The translations under genes and the position numbers were made by a program. From JABDLO01 sp041749255 (GTDB lineage Bacteria; Bacteroidota; Bacteroidia; Chitinophagales; Saprospiraceae): DNA of 64,000 nucleotides. Below, one piece after another: positions 36,256-47,100 of this stretch. The number at the start of each line of letters is the position of its first letter. The stretch's first letter is position 1. The notes beneath the pieces were generated by a model. It was not told the DNA's origin and made no database searches. It saw only the letters and a list, made by a program, of their open reading frames with translations. The stretch lies in assembly GCA_041749255.1 (NCBI GenBank), contig JBGTBR010000089.1, forward strand, positions 1-64,000, read 5' to 3'.

Positions 36256-38061
36256 TTATTCAAAACGCTGTAATTGAAAGTACTTTCTATAATCACCTTT
36301 CATGTTTAATAGTTCAGAGTGAGTTCCCATTTGCTGAATTTTTCCGTTTGACAAAACTATAATTTTATCTACATTTTTTATAGTCGATAACCTGTGAGCC
36401 ACTATAATAACTGTTTTATCATCCCACCATTCCCACATAGACTTTTGCAGTTCTTCTTCAGACTCTGCATCTAACGAAGAAGTAGCTTCATCCCATATTA
36501 AAATGGGAGGATTATTCACTAAAGCCCGGGCTATGGTAATTCGCTGCCGTTGCCCACCGCTCAATTTTACACCGTCATCTCCTATATTAGTTTCATAACC
36601 TAAAGGTAAAGCGGTTATAAATGAGTGACATTGAGCTTTTCTGGCAGCCTCTATCACATCATCAAGAGTACAACTGTCTCTTCCAAACCGGATATTTTCT
36701 AAAATTGTCCCGTGAAAAAGAAATGGAGTTTGTGTAACCAATCCAAAGAGTTTCTTTCTGTCTCTTTCACAAATTTCTGATACCTCTATTCCATCTATAA
36801 AAATTTTACCTTTTGCAGGTTTGTAAAAGCCCATAATAAGGTCAACCAAAGTTGTTTTTCCCGATCCCGATTCACCAATAAGAGCGAGCTTTTCGCCTCT
36901 TTTTAATGTAAACTCCACATCTCTAACAACCATTTTATGTGGGTCGTAAGAAAAAGAAACATTACCGATTCTCATCTCCTTTTCGAAATTTTCCATGGGT
37001 ATATGTCCTTCTGACAAATCAGGTGATTGTTCCAGAATTTCAGAGATCCTGTCCATAGCTCCCATCCCTTTTTTTAAGTTGTAATACGCAGTTGAAAAGG
37101 CTTTAGAGGGTTCAATAACCTGGTAAAAGGCAAAAATGAATGCGAAAAAAGTTTCGGGTGCCAATCCGCCTTCCAGAACCAACGCTGAACCATACCATAA
37201 TAAAACAGCTACAGTAGTCACTCCCAAAAATTCCGACAAAGGACTGGATAGATCTCTTCGTCTGAGGATGGTTTGGCTCTGTTTAGCATAATGCTTATTT
37301 TCTTCTTCGAAAGCCCTTTGAACAGTATTCTCAGCGCCAAACCCTTTGATCACTTTTGCTCCCCTCAAAGATTCTTCCACCTGACTTGTAAGCATACCCA
37401 TCGTTGTTTGGAGTCCCGAGGAATATTGCTTCAACCGCCGACCTGCAAAACCTATCACAACAATGGTAAAAATCATTAGTAACAAGACAAATAAGGTAAG
37501 CGTAGGACTAATAAAAATCATAAAGGCGAGACAACCAGCGATGATAAGTGGAGATTTAACGACGGTTTCCAGCATGCTGATGATACTCCATTCCACTTCC
37601 TGTACGTCGAAATTTATCCTTGATATCAGATCACCCTTCCTTTCTTCAGAATACCAGGAAAGAGGCATATGGAGATATTTGTTGTATAGTTTAGACCTTA
37701 AATCCCTGACCAGCCCAGTGCGCACAGGAGTCAGTGTGTACATGGCAAGGTATCGGAATAGATTTTTGAGAAAAAAAACCAACACTATCGCCAGGCAAAC
37801 CATAAGAAGAGCCCGTTGTTGTCCAAGATCTTCGATGAGGCGTGCAAATCCATATTGCAGCCATGTAGCGATATCATTTTTTTCTAATGATCCAGGGTTG
37901 TCATCCATCCTGTCAAATAGCAGTTGGAAGAAGGGTATGATCAAGGGAATGCTGATGACCGTAAACAAGGAGTACAGCATGTTAAAAATAATACCTGTCA
38001 GTATCTTACTCTTGTACTTAGAAACTTGATTCCACAATCTATACACATTTTTCAAAAACAT
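36256..38061 (-). CDS. MsbA-like ABC exporter, fused permease-ATPase
   Basis: This 601-residue half-transporter has six transmembrane helices (residues about 20-330) followed by an ATPase domain. The Walker A motif is IGESGSGKTT near residue 393, the signature is LSGGQRQRITIARAL, Walker B is ILIWDEATSSLD, and the H-loop is IIVAHRLS. It resembles lipid and multidrug exporters (MsbA/LmrA type) that act as homodimers in the inner membrane. The substrate could be a lipid A precursor or a drug. A good Bacteroidota promoter lies 60-90 bp upstream. Confidence 0.93.
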   Translation of the reverse strand: MFLKNVYRLWNQVSKYKSKILTGIIFNMLYSLFTVISIPLIIPFFQLLFDRMDDNPGSLEKNDIATWLQYGFARLIEDLGQQRALLMVCLAIVLVFFLKNLFRYLAMYTLTPVRTGLVRDLRSKLYNKYLHMPLSWYSEERKGDLISRINFDVQEVEWSIISMLETVVKSPLIIAGCLAFMIFISPTLTLFVLLLMIFTIVVIGFAGRRLKQYSSGLQTTMGMLTSQVEESLRGAKVIKGFGAENTVQRAFEEENKHYAKQSQTILRRRDLSSPLSEFLGVTTVAVLLWYGSALVLEGGLAPETFFAFIFAFYQVIEPSKAFSTAYYNLKKGMGAMDRISEILEQSPDLSEGHIPMENFEKEMRIGNVSFSYDPHKMVVRDVEFTLKRGEKLALIGESGSGKTTLVDLIMGFYKPAKGKIFIDGIEVSEICERDRKKLFGLVTQTPFLFHGTILENIRFGRDSCTLDDVIEAARKAQCHSFITALPLGYETNIGDDGVKLSGGQRQRITIARALVNNPPILIWDEATSSLDAESEEELQKSMWEWWDDKTVIIVAHRLSTIKNVDKIIVLSNGKIQQMGTHSELLNMKGDYRKYFQLQRFE

Positions 38062-38119
38062 AAAATCAAAGATTGCCTGGTGAACATAAATAAACTGATT
38101 AATTAATTAAATGCAAGGA

Positions 38120-38149
38120 CAAAAGTACTATATTTTACATGCTGGTCAA
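38120..38149 (-). promoter_or_regulatory. Bacteroidota sigma-A-type promoter of the ABC exporter gene
   Basis: On the minus strand, TTG (38149-38147) is followed by exactly 19 bases and then TACTTTTG (38127-38120). This fits the Bacteroidota -33/-7 pattern TTG-N19-TAnnTTTG. The start of transcription would be near 38114, leaving a leader of about 50 bases before the ATG at 38061. Confidence 0.7.
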
Positions 38150-38347
38150 GTATAGGGCTCCTGATGCACCTATACAAATGTTTTACTTCACAGTAGGATT
38201 TAGATGAAGGAGTGAAAGGCTATTTGGTGTGTTTCATGTATCAACTGATATAATCCTGAGATCTCAGATATACAAAAGATCCATTTTCATTGAGAATCAA
38301 AACTAGATTATAACATCATTCAATTCTTACTAAATGGTAGCCTAAAC

Positions 38348-39697
38348 TTATTCTTTTGGTGGCTCTAATTTAAAGGTATTCATAAATCCAGTATCAAAGC
38401 GTCCTTCTCTGAACTCTTTATTTTTCATCAGTTGCAGATGGAATGGAACTGTGGTCTTAATACCTTCTACAATGAATTCGTCCAGAGCCCTTTCCATTTT
38501 TGTAATGCATTCCTCCCGGGTTTGGGCACGACAAATAAGTTTTGCAATAAGCGAATCGTAATAGGGTGGAACAGTATACCCGGCATATACATGGGTATCT
38601 ACCCTTACACCATGTCCTTTAGGGCTGTGGAAAGAATGAATCTTTCCGGGGCTGGGTCGGAAATCGTTATAGGGATCCTCAGCATTAATTCGGCATTCCA
38701 TGGCATGCATAGTGGGATAATAATCTTTTCCGCTAATATGAATCCCGGCAGCAACTTTGATCTGTTCTTTAATGAGGTCGTGATCAATCACCTCTTCTGT
38801 CACAGGGTGTTCTACCTGGATTCTGGTATTCATCTCCATAAAGTAGAATTTTTTGTTTTTATCGACAAGAAACTCTACAGTACCTACCCCTTCGTAGTTG
38901 ATAGATTTTCCAGCTTTTACCGCTGCCTTACCCATTTTCGATCTCAGGGACTTGTCCATAAATGGCGAGGGGCATTCTTCTACCAACTTTTGATGTCTCC
39001 TTTGAATGGAACAATCTCTTTCTGAAAGGTGTATGACTCGTCCAAATTGATCTCCAATAATTTGGAACTCAATATGTCTGGGTTCTTCAATAAATTTTTC
39101 CAAATAGATGCCATCGTTACCAAATGAAGCTTTAGCTTCTTGTCTTGCCTTAAACCATTGCTCTTCGAGCTGATTTTCTTCCCAAACAATGCGCATACCT
39201 TTACCTCCGCCACCTGCCGTCGCCTTAAGAATTACTGGAAATCCGATTTCTTTGGCTAGTTTGATAGCTGATTTCACATCTTTGAGCAAACCATCAGAAC
39301 CGGGAATAACCGGTACTCCCGCTTTAATCATAGTTTCTTTGGCTGTAATCTTATCTCCCATTTTTCTAATCATATGAGGGGTAGGTCCTATGAATTTTAC
39401 TCCATATTCCTGACATATTTCAGCAAAGTCTGCATTTTCAGCTAAAAAACCGTATCCGGGATGTACTGCGTCGGCATTTGTGATCTCTACAGCAGCCATG
39501 ATTCTTGGGATACTCAGATAAGACTCACTGCTTTGAGGAGGACCAATACATACTGCCTCATCAGCAAAACGCACATGCAGGCTATCTTTATCGGCAGTAG
39601 AGTACACTGCTACAGTGTTGATGGCCATTTCTTTGCACGTTCGAATGATACGCAATGCGATTTCTCCCCTATTAGCAATCAAAATTTTATTAAACAT
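38348..39697 (-). CDS. accC: Acetyl-CoA carboxylase, biotin carboxylase subunit
   Basis: This 449-residue protein is the length of E. coli AccC. It begins with MFNKILIANRGEIALRIIRT and carries the ATP-grasp glycine loop GGGGKGMRIV near residue 163. The catalytic EMNTRIQVEHPVTE motif lies near residue 287. It carboxylates the biotin of AccB using ATP and bicarbonate, the first step of malonyl-CoA synthesis. It is the last gene of fabH-efp-accB-accC, 18 bp after accB. The carboxyltransferase subunits are not in the window. Confidence 0.97.
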   Translation of the reverse strand: MFNKILIANRGEIALRIIRTCKEMAINTVAVYSTADKDSLHVRFADEAVCIGPPQSSESYLSIPRIMAAVEITNADAVHPGYGFLAENADFAEICQEYGVKFIGPTPHMIRKMGDKITAKETMIKAGVPVIPGSDGLLKDVKSAIKLAKEIGFPVILKATAGGGGKGMRIVWEENQLEEQWFKARQEAKASFGNDGIYLEKFIEEPRHIEFQIIGDQFGRVIHLSERDCSIQRRHQKLVEECPSPFMDKSLRSKMGKAAVKAGKSINYEGVGTVEFLVDKNKKFYFMEMNTRIQVEHPVTEEVIDHDLIKEQIKVAAGIHISGKDYYPTMHAMECRINAEDPYNDFRPSPGKIHSFHSPKGHGVRVDTHVYAGYTVPPYYDSLIAKLICRAQTREECITKMERALDEFIVEGIKTTVPFHLQLMKNKEFREGRFDTGFMNTFKLEPPKE

Positions 39698-39715
39698 AAG
39701 ATTTGGCTATTATAA

Positions 39716-40225
39716 TTATCCTTTTGGATCAACAAGAAATAATGGTTGATCGTATTCAACCGGCGAAGCATCTTCCACCAGAACTTTAACAATGGTGCCG
39801 GATACTTCACTTTCTATTTCATTGAAAAGCTTCATAGCTTCTACTATACAAACTACATCTCCTTCCTCAACAGGATCACCAACTTTTTTGTAAGGGGGTT
39901 TATCAGGAGAAGTAGATCTGTAAAAAGTACCAACAATAGGAGATTTAATAATAAGTAGTTTTGACTCTTCTTTCACACTAGGTTCAGTTGGCTTAAGGTC
40001 TACTGATTGGTTCGAAGGAGTCTGTTGAGCACCAGGTTGATTTTGAGTTTGCACAGGGAAAGGAGTCGCCACTGTCTGTATTGTAGATCCTTCTAAATCG
40101 CTTCCTCCTTTTCCGAAGTATTTCGTGCGTACTACAATCTCAAAATCGTCTTTCTTCATTTTAAATTCAGTTAAACCTGATTTATTGACCAGCTTAATCA
40201 ATTCTTGTATTTCTTTGAAATCCAT
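39716..40225 (-). CDS. accB: Acetyl-CoA carboxylase biotin carboxyl carrier protein
   Basis: This 169-residue protein has an N-terminal helix (MDFKEIQELIKLVNKSG), a Pro/Gln/Thr-rich linker (about 60-90) and a C-terminal biotinyl domain. The biotinylation site is the Lys in VEAMKLFNEIE. The thumb-like insertion of the E. coli protein is represented by PDKPPYKKVGDPVEEGD. It carries the carboxybiotin between AccC and the carboxyltransferase. The gene lies 11 bp after efp and 18 bp before accC. Confidence 0.97.
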   Translation of the reverse strand: MDFKEIQELIKLVNKSGLTEFKMKKDDFEIVVRTKYFGKGGSDLEGSTIQTVATPFPVQTQNQPGAQQTPSNQSVDLKPTEPSVKEESKLLIIKSPIVGTFYRSTSPDKPPYKKVGDPVEEGDVVCIVEAMKLFNEIESEVSGTIVKVLVEDASPVEYDQPLFLVDPKG

Positions 40226-40236
40226 GATTAAAGATT

Positions 40237-40803
40237 TTAATTTTTAACCCGTTCCAGATAAGATCCGGTTTTGGTATCGATTTTTATAACATCTCCCTGA
40301 TTGATAAAAATAGGAACCCTTATTTCCGTCCCTGTTTCTACAGTAGCGGCTTTGGTAACGTTTGTGGCGGTGTCCCCTCTGACACCCGGTTCCGTATATG
40401 TTACCTCTAACTCAACATGAGTAGGAAGATCAAGGGTCAAAGGGATATTATCCTGAGCGTGAAATAAGACTTCTACAATTTCTCCTTCTTTGAGCAGATC
40501 AGCTCTATCGATCATGGAGGGTTGTATAGCCACCTGTTCATAAGATTCTACAATCATGAAATGGTATCCAGATTCGTCATTATATAAGTATTGTGTTTTT
40601 CTTCTTTCCACCCTTACTTCTTCGATTTTATGCCCAGCGGGAAAGGTATTATCTATCACTTTTCCGGTCGTGAGACTCTTTAACTTAGTTCTTACAAAAG
40701 CATTTCCCTTGCCCGGTTTTACATGTAAAAATTCAACGACGGTAAAAATGTCATTGTTATAATTAATACATAATCCATTTCTTATATCAGATGTATTTGC
40801 CAT
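40237..40803 (-). CDS. efp: Translation elongation factor P
   Basis: The protein has 188 residues from the ATG at 40803 (MANTSDIRNGL), which matches the family N-terminus; the ATG three codons upstream was not preferred. The loop VKPGKGNAF carries Lys32 at the tip, the position modified by beta-lysylation in E. coli. No modification enzyme is encoded nearby. EF-P relieves ribosome stalling at polyproline runs. Three OB-like domains end with GDVIKIDTKTGSYLERV. A possible own promoter, TATCTTTG, lies at 40908-40901, at the 3' edge of fabH. Confidence 0.97.
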   Translation of the reverse strand: MANTSDIRNGLCINYNNDIFTVVEFLHVKPGKGNAFVRTKLKSLTTGKVIDNTFPAGHKIEEVRVERRKTQYLYNDESGYHFMIVESYEQVAIQPSMIDRADLLKEGEIVEVLFHAQDNIPLTLDLPTHVELEVTYTEPGVRGDTATNVTKAATVETGTEIRVPIFINQGDVIKIDTKTGSYLERVKN

Positions 40804-40919
40804 ATATTTCAATCATTGGTTTTGTAACTAAATAAAATAACATTGCTATATGCTTTTGTTAAACATATCTCAAAATAAATAAAAATGTCGCATGGGAATG
40901 CAAAGATAAAGAATCTCCA

Positions 40920-41915
40920 TTAAATTTTACCATTATATGCCCATGTGAGATAAGTAGAACCCCAGGTAAAGCCGCCGCCAAATGCAGTAAGCATGATTTT
41001 ATCTCCTTTTTTAAGTTGCTTTTCGTAATCAGCAAGACACAATGGAAGTGTACCTGCTGTGGTATTTCCATACTTATATATGTTTATCATCACTCTCTCT
41101 TTTGGAAAGTTCATCATCTCTGATACCGAATTAATGATCCTCATATTTGCCTGATGTGGAACCAGCCAGTCAATGTCATCTATGGTAATATTATTTCTTT
41201 CCAGAAGCGCATTTACTGTATTTACCATACCATTTACCGCAGCTTTGAACACCGGCTTCCCATCCTGATATACAAAATGCTGTCTGGCAATTACGGTTTC
41301 TACTGTAGGAGGTTGTAAGGAGCCTCCGGCTTTCATATGCAAAAATTCTCTACCGGATCCGTCTCCTTTAAAGATGGAATCTATGATTCCAAATTCATTG
41401 GAAGGGTTTAACAGAACACCTCCACCACCGTCACCAAAAATAACACAGGTAGTCCTATCGGTGTAGTCAACTATGGAAGACATCATATCAACTCCAATGA
41501 TGACAACATTTTTATACACTCCTGATTCTATGTATTTGGCTCCTGTAGTCAAGGCATATAAAAATCCGGAACATGCGGCATTTAAGTCAAATCCAAACGC
41601 ATTCTTGCATCCGCATTTATCCAAAATGGTATTAGCCGTATCCGGAAATAACATATCCGGTGTTATCGTAGCACAAATAAGCATTTCTATATCAGAAGGT
41701 GACAAGCCGCTTTTTTTCAAAAGCCCATTGAGTATTTCTACTCCCATATCAGAAGTGGATTTCCCTTCTTCCTTTAAAATACGCCTCTCCTTGATTCCAG
41801 TCCGCGATGTGATCCAATCATCAGATGTCTCTACTACTTTTTCCAGATCCTTATTGGTCAGAACCGTTTCCGGAACAAATCCCGATACACATGTAATGGC
41901 TGCTCTTTTCTGCAT
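40920..41915 (-). CDS. fabH: Beta-ketoacyl-ACP synthase III
   Basis: This 331-residue thiolase-fold enzyme has the KAS III triad Cys115 (LNAACSGFLYA), His254 (LVPHQANMR) and Asn284 (YKYGNTTAGT). It condenses an acyl-CoA with malonyl-ACP to start fatty-acid synthesis, which fits its linkage to accB and accC. The usual upstream neighbours rpmF and plsX are absent. The gap to efp is 116 bp. A strong promoter match lies far upstream, at 42299-42328, which would give a leader of about 380 bases. Confidence 0.96.
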   Translation of the reverse strand: MQKRAAITCVSGFVPETVLTNKDLEKVVETSDDWITSRTGIKERRILKEEGKSTSDMGVEILNGLLKKSGLSPSDIEMLICATITPDMLFPDTANTILDKCGCKNAFGFDLNAACSGFLYALTTGAKYIESGVYKNVVIIGVDMMSSIVDYTDRTTCVIFGDGGGGVLLNPSNEFGIIDSIFKGDGSGREFLHMKAGGSLQPPTVETVIARQHFVYQDGKPVFKAAVNGMVNTVNALLERNNITIDDIDWLVPHQANMRIINSVSEMMNFPKERVMINIYKYGNTTAGTLPLCLADYEKQLKKGDKIMLTAFGGGFTWGSTYLTWAYNGKI

Positions 41916-42298
41916 GGTATATTTTTTTCATTTTGAATAGCAGTATTGGTTGTAAGGTTCTCCCATCTACTATTGTGACTTTGAAATTGAAGTGACTTAA
42001 TAATCGTATTGATTATCAAATACTTGCTGGTAGTTACTAAGGTTATATGAAATATGTATGGATGCCGTATTGAAAATCATTATTGGATGTCTACATGAAA
42101 CTTAATGTTGAATAAAAGTTTGAATATTTTGATATTCAATATTTTGTATACAAAAACTTAGAATTCTTAACACATATCTTTTGTCCAGAATTCATATTAT
42201 TTAACTAAGATCAACAAAATCTATTCAAACTTTTATGTTTGATCAACAGATTCAATCTGCATGTCCACTCAAAATATCATTCCATCTCAAATACAATG

Positions 42299-42328
42299 CA
42301 AAGTTAGACAATATTGGACACAGCACAA
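42299..42328 (-). promoter_or_regulatory. Bacteroidota sigma-A-type promoter toward fabH
   Basis: On the minus strand, TTG (42328-42326) is separated by 19 bases from TAACTTTG (42306-42299), an exact fit to TTG-N19-TAnnTTTG. The predicted transcript starts near 42293 and reads toward fabH with a long leader. That leader would contain the separated inverted repeat at 42112-42236. Confidence 0.55.
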
Positions 42329-42385
42329 GAAAACTGAATATATTTTACAATGAGGTAATATTTACCCGTTTCCAATTACATCATT

Positions 42386-42402
42386 TTGGCATCCTTATTG
42401 CC
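42386..42402 (+). promoter_or_regulatory. Sigma-54-type promoter of the thioredoxin-SPOR gene
   Basis: TTGGCATCCTTATTGCC has GG (42388-42389) and GC (42400-42401) separated by 10 bases, with the favoured TTGGCA and TTGC boxes. The predicted start is near 42413, about 34 bases before the ATG at 42447. It misses the consensus R at position 7 and W at position 16. Confidence 0.6.
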
Positions 42403-42446
42403 TATGTATAGATATCATTATCAGTGATATAAAAATTATACTTTTT

Positions 42447-43235
42447 ATGAATGTGATAAATGCTATCTTATCTGTCATTTTATATATTGCTTTGACTTGC
42501 ACCTCGTTGACCGGACAGTCAGGTGTATTCACGTTCTCACAAGATTCCTGGAAAAACGCATTTGATCAGTCTGTTATAGAGGAGAAAAATGTTCTTGTTG
42601 TTTTTTATGCATCGTGGTGCAAACCAAGTAAATGGATGGATAAATTCGTGTTTTCACAGGAGGAAATAAAAAACACACTTCTCTCACAGTTTATTACCTT
42701 GAAGATAAATATAGATGAAATAGAAGGATTTGCTCAGAAAAATAAAATGGAAGTCAATATACTACCGACAATACTTATATTGTCTTCAGACCAAAGAGTT
42801 TTAGAACGAGTTGAAACTGTTTTGGATAAAAATCAAATGTTAACCTTACTTCAAAGATACCAACAAACCACTGGCCTTTATCATTCATATGCAAAACGCA
42901 TCAATCAATCTCCCTCATGGAAACATGAAGAATGTAAAGGTGATCGACAAATTCCTGACTCCCAAACCTCAATCCCAGTCTCACCGAATTTGCATAAAAA
43001 AGATTCCCTCCCTCACAGTTTAGTCCTGGGAACCTTTACGGAATACGCTGAAACCTCAGCCTTTCTGAAATCCATACGAAATACGACACAGTGGCCTGTT
43101 ACGGTTTCCCACTTTTTTGAAAATGAAAAGGTGTATTTTACCGTAAAGTTGGGATTATTCGAGGTCGAGGAAGAAGCTGTTAAGGCCAGAGATGAGTTGG
43201 AAAACAAGTATGGTATAAAATCATATGTGTTTTAG
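42447..43235 (+). CDS. Thioredoxin-like protein with C-terminal SPOR domain
   Basis: This 262-residue exported protein has a signal peptide (about 1-24), a thioredoxin-fold domain (about 25-145) and a C-terminal SPOR-like domain (about 190-262: LVLGTFTEYAETSAF; YFTVKLGLFEVEEEA). The redox motif is WCKPSK, with Cys58 and Ser61, a CxxS monothiol form. Such domains reduce or isomerise disulfides poorly as classic thioredoxins and may act on mixed disulfides. SPOR domains bind denuded peptidoglycan, so the protein may be targeted to septal wall in the periplasm. It is preceded by a sigma-54-type promoter. Confidence 0.8.
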   Translation: MNVINAILSVILYIALTCTSLTGQSGVFTFSQDSWKNAFDQSVIEEKNVLVVFYASWCKPSKWMDKFVFSQEEIKNTLLSQFITLKINIDEIEGFAQKNKMEVNILPTILILSSDQRVLERVETVLDKNQMLTLLQRYQQTTGLYHSYAKRINQSPSWKHEECKGDRQIPDSQTSIPVSPNLHKKDSLPHSLVLGTFTEYAETSAFLKSIRNTTQWPVTVSHFFENEKVYFTVKLGLFEVEEEAVKARDELENKYGIKSYVF

Positions 43236-43253
43236 GAATACACCTGACGCTAC

Positions 43254-43780
<527 letters not shown>

Positions 43781-44165
43781 TATCACAGAATAGATTGGGC
43801 AGGAAGACAGTGTTTTCCAACAAGTTGCGGACAAGTTACCTAACAACTTAAACTGCATTTTGAGAATCGAATATATCAAAATAAATTCAATTTTAAAATT
43901 CATTTGAGGATGTATTCTCACCATCAATTTTGCCCTCGAAACAACCGGTCGTGAAGAAAGTTTTGAATAAAAAGTATTCAAGTGATCGTTGATCCCGACA
44001 TTCCTGTTATTTTTGCCAATCTCAATGAATCTATTGCAATATTGCCAGTCCTATGTCGTTTTTTATAACGTTGATCTACATAGCGAAAGGCAACCTATTT
44101 AATTTATATTAATATTTATTTTATAGATTTTCAATGCATTATTTGAAAAACCAGATTATTACTAC
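43781..44165. other. Intergenic region, no gene seen
   Basis: About 385 bp separate island B from the SprB-repeat gene. I found no convincing coding sequence, terminator or promoter, apart from an AT-rich stretch just before the start at 44166. Confidence 0.5.
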
Positions 44166-47100
44166 ATGAGAGTTACAGGATTGATTTTGTGTATGGTGGG
44201 TATGGTGATGGGCATTTCTTTAAACGCGCAGGATACTTTACGGATCATAGCCTCGAATCAGGCAGGAATGACCGGTAATCAGGTATGTATTGATTATTCG
44301 GTTGAGCATTTTATCAACATTCAGAACTTTCAGTTCTCGCTGCATTTTGACCCAACTGTAGTACGTCCCGTTTGCCCTCCCAATGCTACCAATCTGATAG
44401 GTCTAAATCCTACCAATTTTAATTGCAACCGAATAAATGAGGGTTTTATAAGAATGCTGTGGTTAGACCCAAATAATGGAGTGAATTGTGGAGAGTCGCT
44501 ACCTGATGGGTTCGTCATGTTCACCTTTTGTTTTGATATAATCGGAGACCCGGGAACCGAAACTTCCGTTTATGTCTCTGGCGATCAATTGGAAGCTGAA
44601 TATGCTCAAATCAGGGATTGTAGTGATACAGATGATGTCACAGTAATAAAAGCAATAAATATTGATCCCGGATCTATAATAGTCCAATGTGGAACCCTGT
44701 CTGTTTTTAGCAATTTCTGCGACAGCCGGGCAAATGAATCCACGGGGTCACTGAGATTTTATGTGTGTGGTGGCACCGAACCATACAGTTATTCCATAAA
44801 TGGGGGTGCATTTTCCGGATCAAACCTCAGCGACAGAGAAAGGGTAAACATAGAAAATTTACAGCCGGGAACCTACAATATTGTTGTAATAGATGGTATG
44901 GGAAATACCACCAATGAAACTGTAAACATCGGAACAGGCACTCCTCTTGATTTTGATATTTTAGGAATTACTAACCCCAGCTGCTGGAACAGATCGACTG
45001 GAAGTATGCAGTACGGAAACATTAGAGGAGGGCAAGGCCCGTATTCTGTAGTGGGTCCCAAGTTTCAGTTTGATCCTCAAAACGAAAGATTTACCGGACT
45101 TGTAAATGGAACTTATGAAATTACTGTTTCTGATGCATCGGGATGCAATGTCACAAAAAGTGTATCACTACTGAATGACACCTTGAGGGTCGATATAGAC
45201 CTGGTAGCAGAAAATTCCTGCCAGGGGGCTGCCAATGGGGTGATCAGGGTCACAGGATCAGGAGGGAGACCATATAACGGTGTCGACACCTATCGTTTTA
45301 ACAATGGTAGTATATCTTCTCAATTACTCAGAGATGATTACGACGCCGGTTGGCATTACTTTTTTATAAGTGACCTGGGAGGTAATAATTGCACATCTGA
45401 GGTCGACTCCATTTTCATACCCAATGCCGACACATTGGTAAATAATTTATCATTTGTGCCTGTTGTATGTAGTGATGATGAGAATGGCAGTATAACTATA
45501 CAAGCCACATCCAACAGTCTTACGGACTTTCAGTATAGTATTACAGATCTCAATGGTTCTGGAGTCAATACAGGTGTGAGAAGCGATGCATTTACGTTAT
45601 CCGGACTGAGAGCTGATACCTACGTTATTACTTCCAGTGCGTTTCGAAATGGTATTTCGTTGGGTTGCAGTGTCATAGATACTTTGGTGATTGACAATCC
45701 CGATCCCTTTGATGTAGATACTTCTTTTTTAAATCCATCCTGCAATGGTGATGACGGATCAATAAATTTATCTCCTTCCGGAGGAGTGGCAAATAATGGT
45801 TATGAATATGTTTGGAGCGATGGTGATGATCAACAAAACAGAACCAATCTGGTTTCCGGTATGTATGAAGTGACCGTAACAGATGATAATGGTTGTTCCC
45901 ATGAGTTCAATTTTTTATTGGAAGGCGAGGATGGGTTGGAAGTAACTGCAAGCATTGTGAATACCATCCAATGTTTTGACAGCAATGATGGGGAATTGAC
46001 TGTTGACGTCAACATACAAGGTGATTTCAGCTTTAATTGGTTGCTGGATGGTCAGCCATTTGCAAATACCCAAACGATCAATGGTCTTGGCCCGGGCGAA
46101 TATACTATCACAGTAAGAGATACAATAAGAGATTGTGAAAACTCAGATGTAATCACCCTTACTGCTCCTGAAGAATTGATTTTAGTGGCCAACTTCATTC
46201 TTCCGACCTGCCCTGGTTTTTCCAATGGAAGTATCGGAGCCATAGTGGCTGGCGGTACAATGGAATACTCTTATTTATGGGATAATGGATCTACAAATAC
46301 AGTCAGGGCAGCTATTGATGCCGGATCATATGAAGTGACTGTCACTGATGCTGCGGGATGCACTATTTCTGAAATCTTCACTTTAACAGACCCGGCTGAA
46401 ATAGTTGTTGATGTACAAAATATTGTAGGGGTTACTTGTTTTGGTGAAGAAAATGGACAAGCCACTGCAACAGCCGCAGGTGGTACAGTCAACAATGGCA
46501 ATTATAACTTTTTTTGGGCTTCCGGAGCACCCGATGTGGCTACCGGTGTAAATACAAGTACGGCTACTTCTCTCGGAGCCGGGCGTCAATACCTGATCGT
46601 AACAGATGCAGAATGCACAGCTGATACTGTCTTTTTTGATGTGCCTGACATAGAACCTATTATTCTGGATATGACTAACTCTATCATCGAAGATCCAGAT
46701 TGCTTCAATGGGTGTGACGGCATGATCACTGCTGTAGCTACTGGGGGAAATTCTTCTTCATTTACTTATCAATGGACGTTTAATGGATCAGTAAGCAATA
46801 CGATAAGTGGCTTGTGCAGCGGGGTGTATAACCTCACCATAACCGATGCAAATAATTGCAGCGTGCAGGATTCATTTACACTTGTCAACCCGGATAGTCT
46901 TTTTATCAATATAGATGCTTCCAATACGGTTGATGTCAATTGCTTTAATGCCGGAGAAGCTCAAATTGGTGTTATTGCAGATGGTGGAACACCTGAATAT
47001 ACTTATACCTGGACCAATAATGTTTCCAATGGATCTATTGCAACTTCTCTCCCTGACGGCACATATTTCATTACAGTTACTGATATGAATGGTTGTACAG

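Larger units (their letters stand above)
41916..42446. other. Divergent intergenic region with two promoter types
   Basis: This 531-bp gap holds no gene that I can support. It contains a sigma-A-type promoter for fabH and a sigma-54-type promoter for the thioredoxin-SPOR gene. A separated inverted repeat has perfect 15-base arms, ATAAAAGTTTGAATA (42112-42126) and its complement (42222-42236). Three TGTCCA/TGGACA half-sites (42182, 42262, 42315) could be activator contacts, but they do not pair into clear palindromes. Confidence 0.6.
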
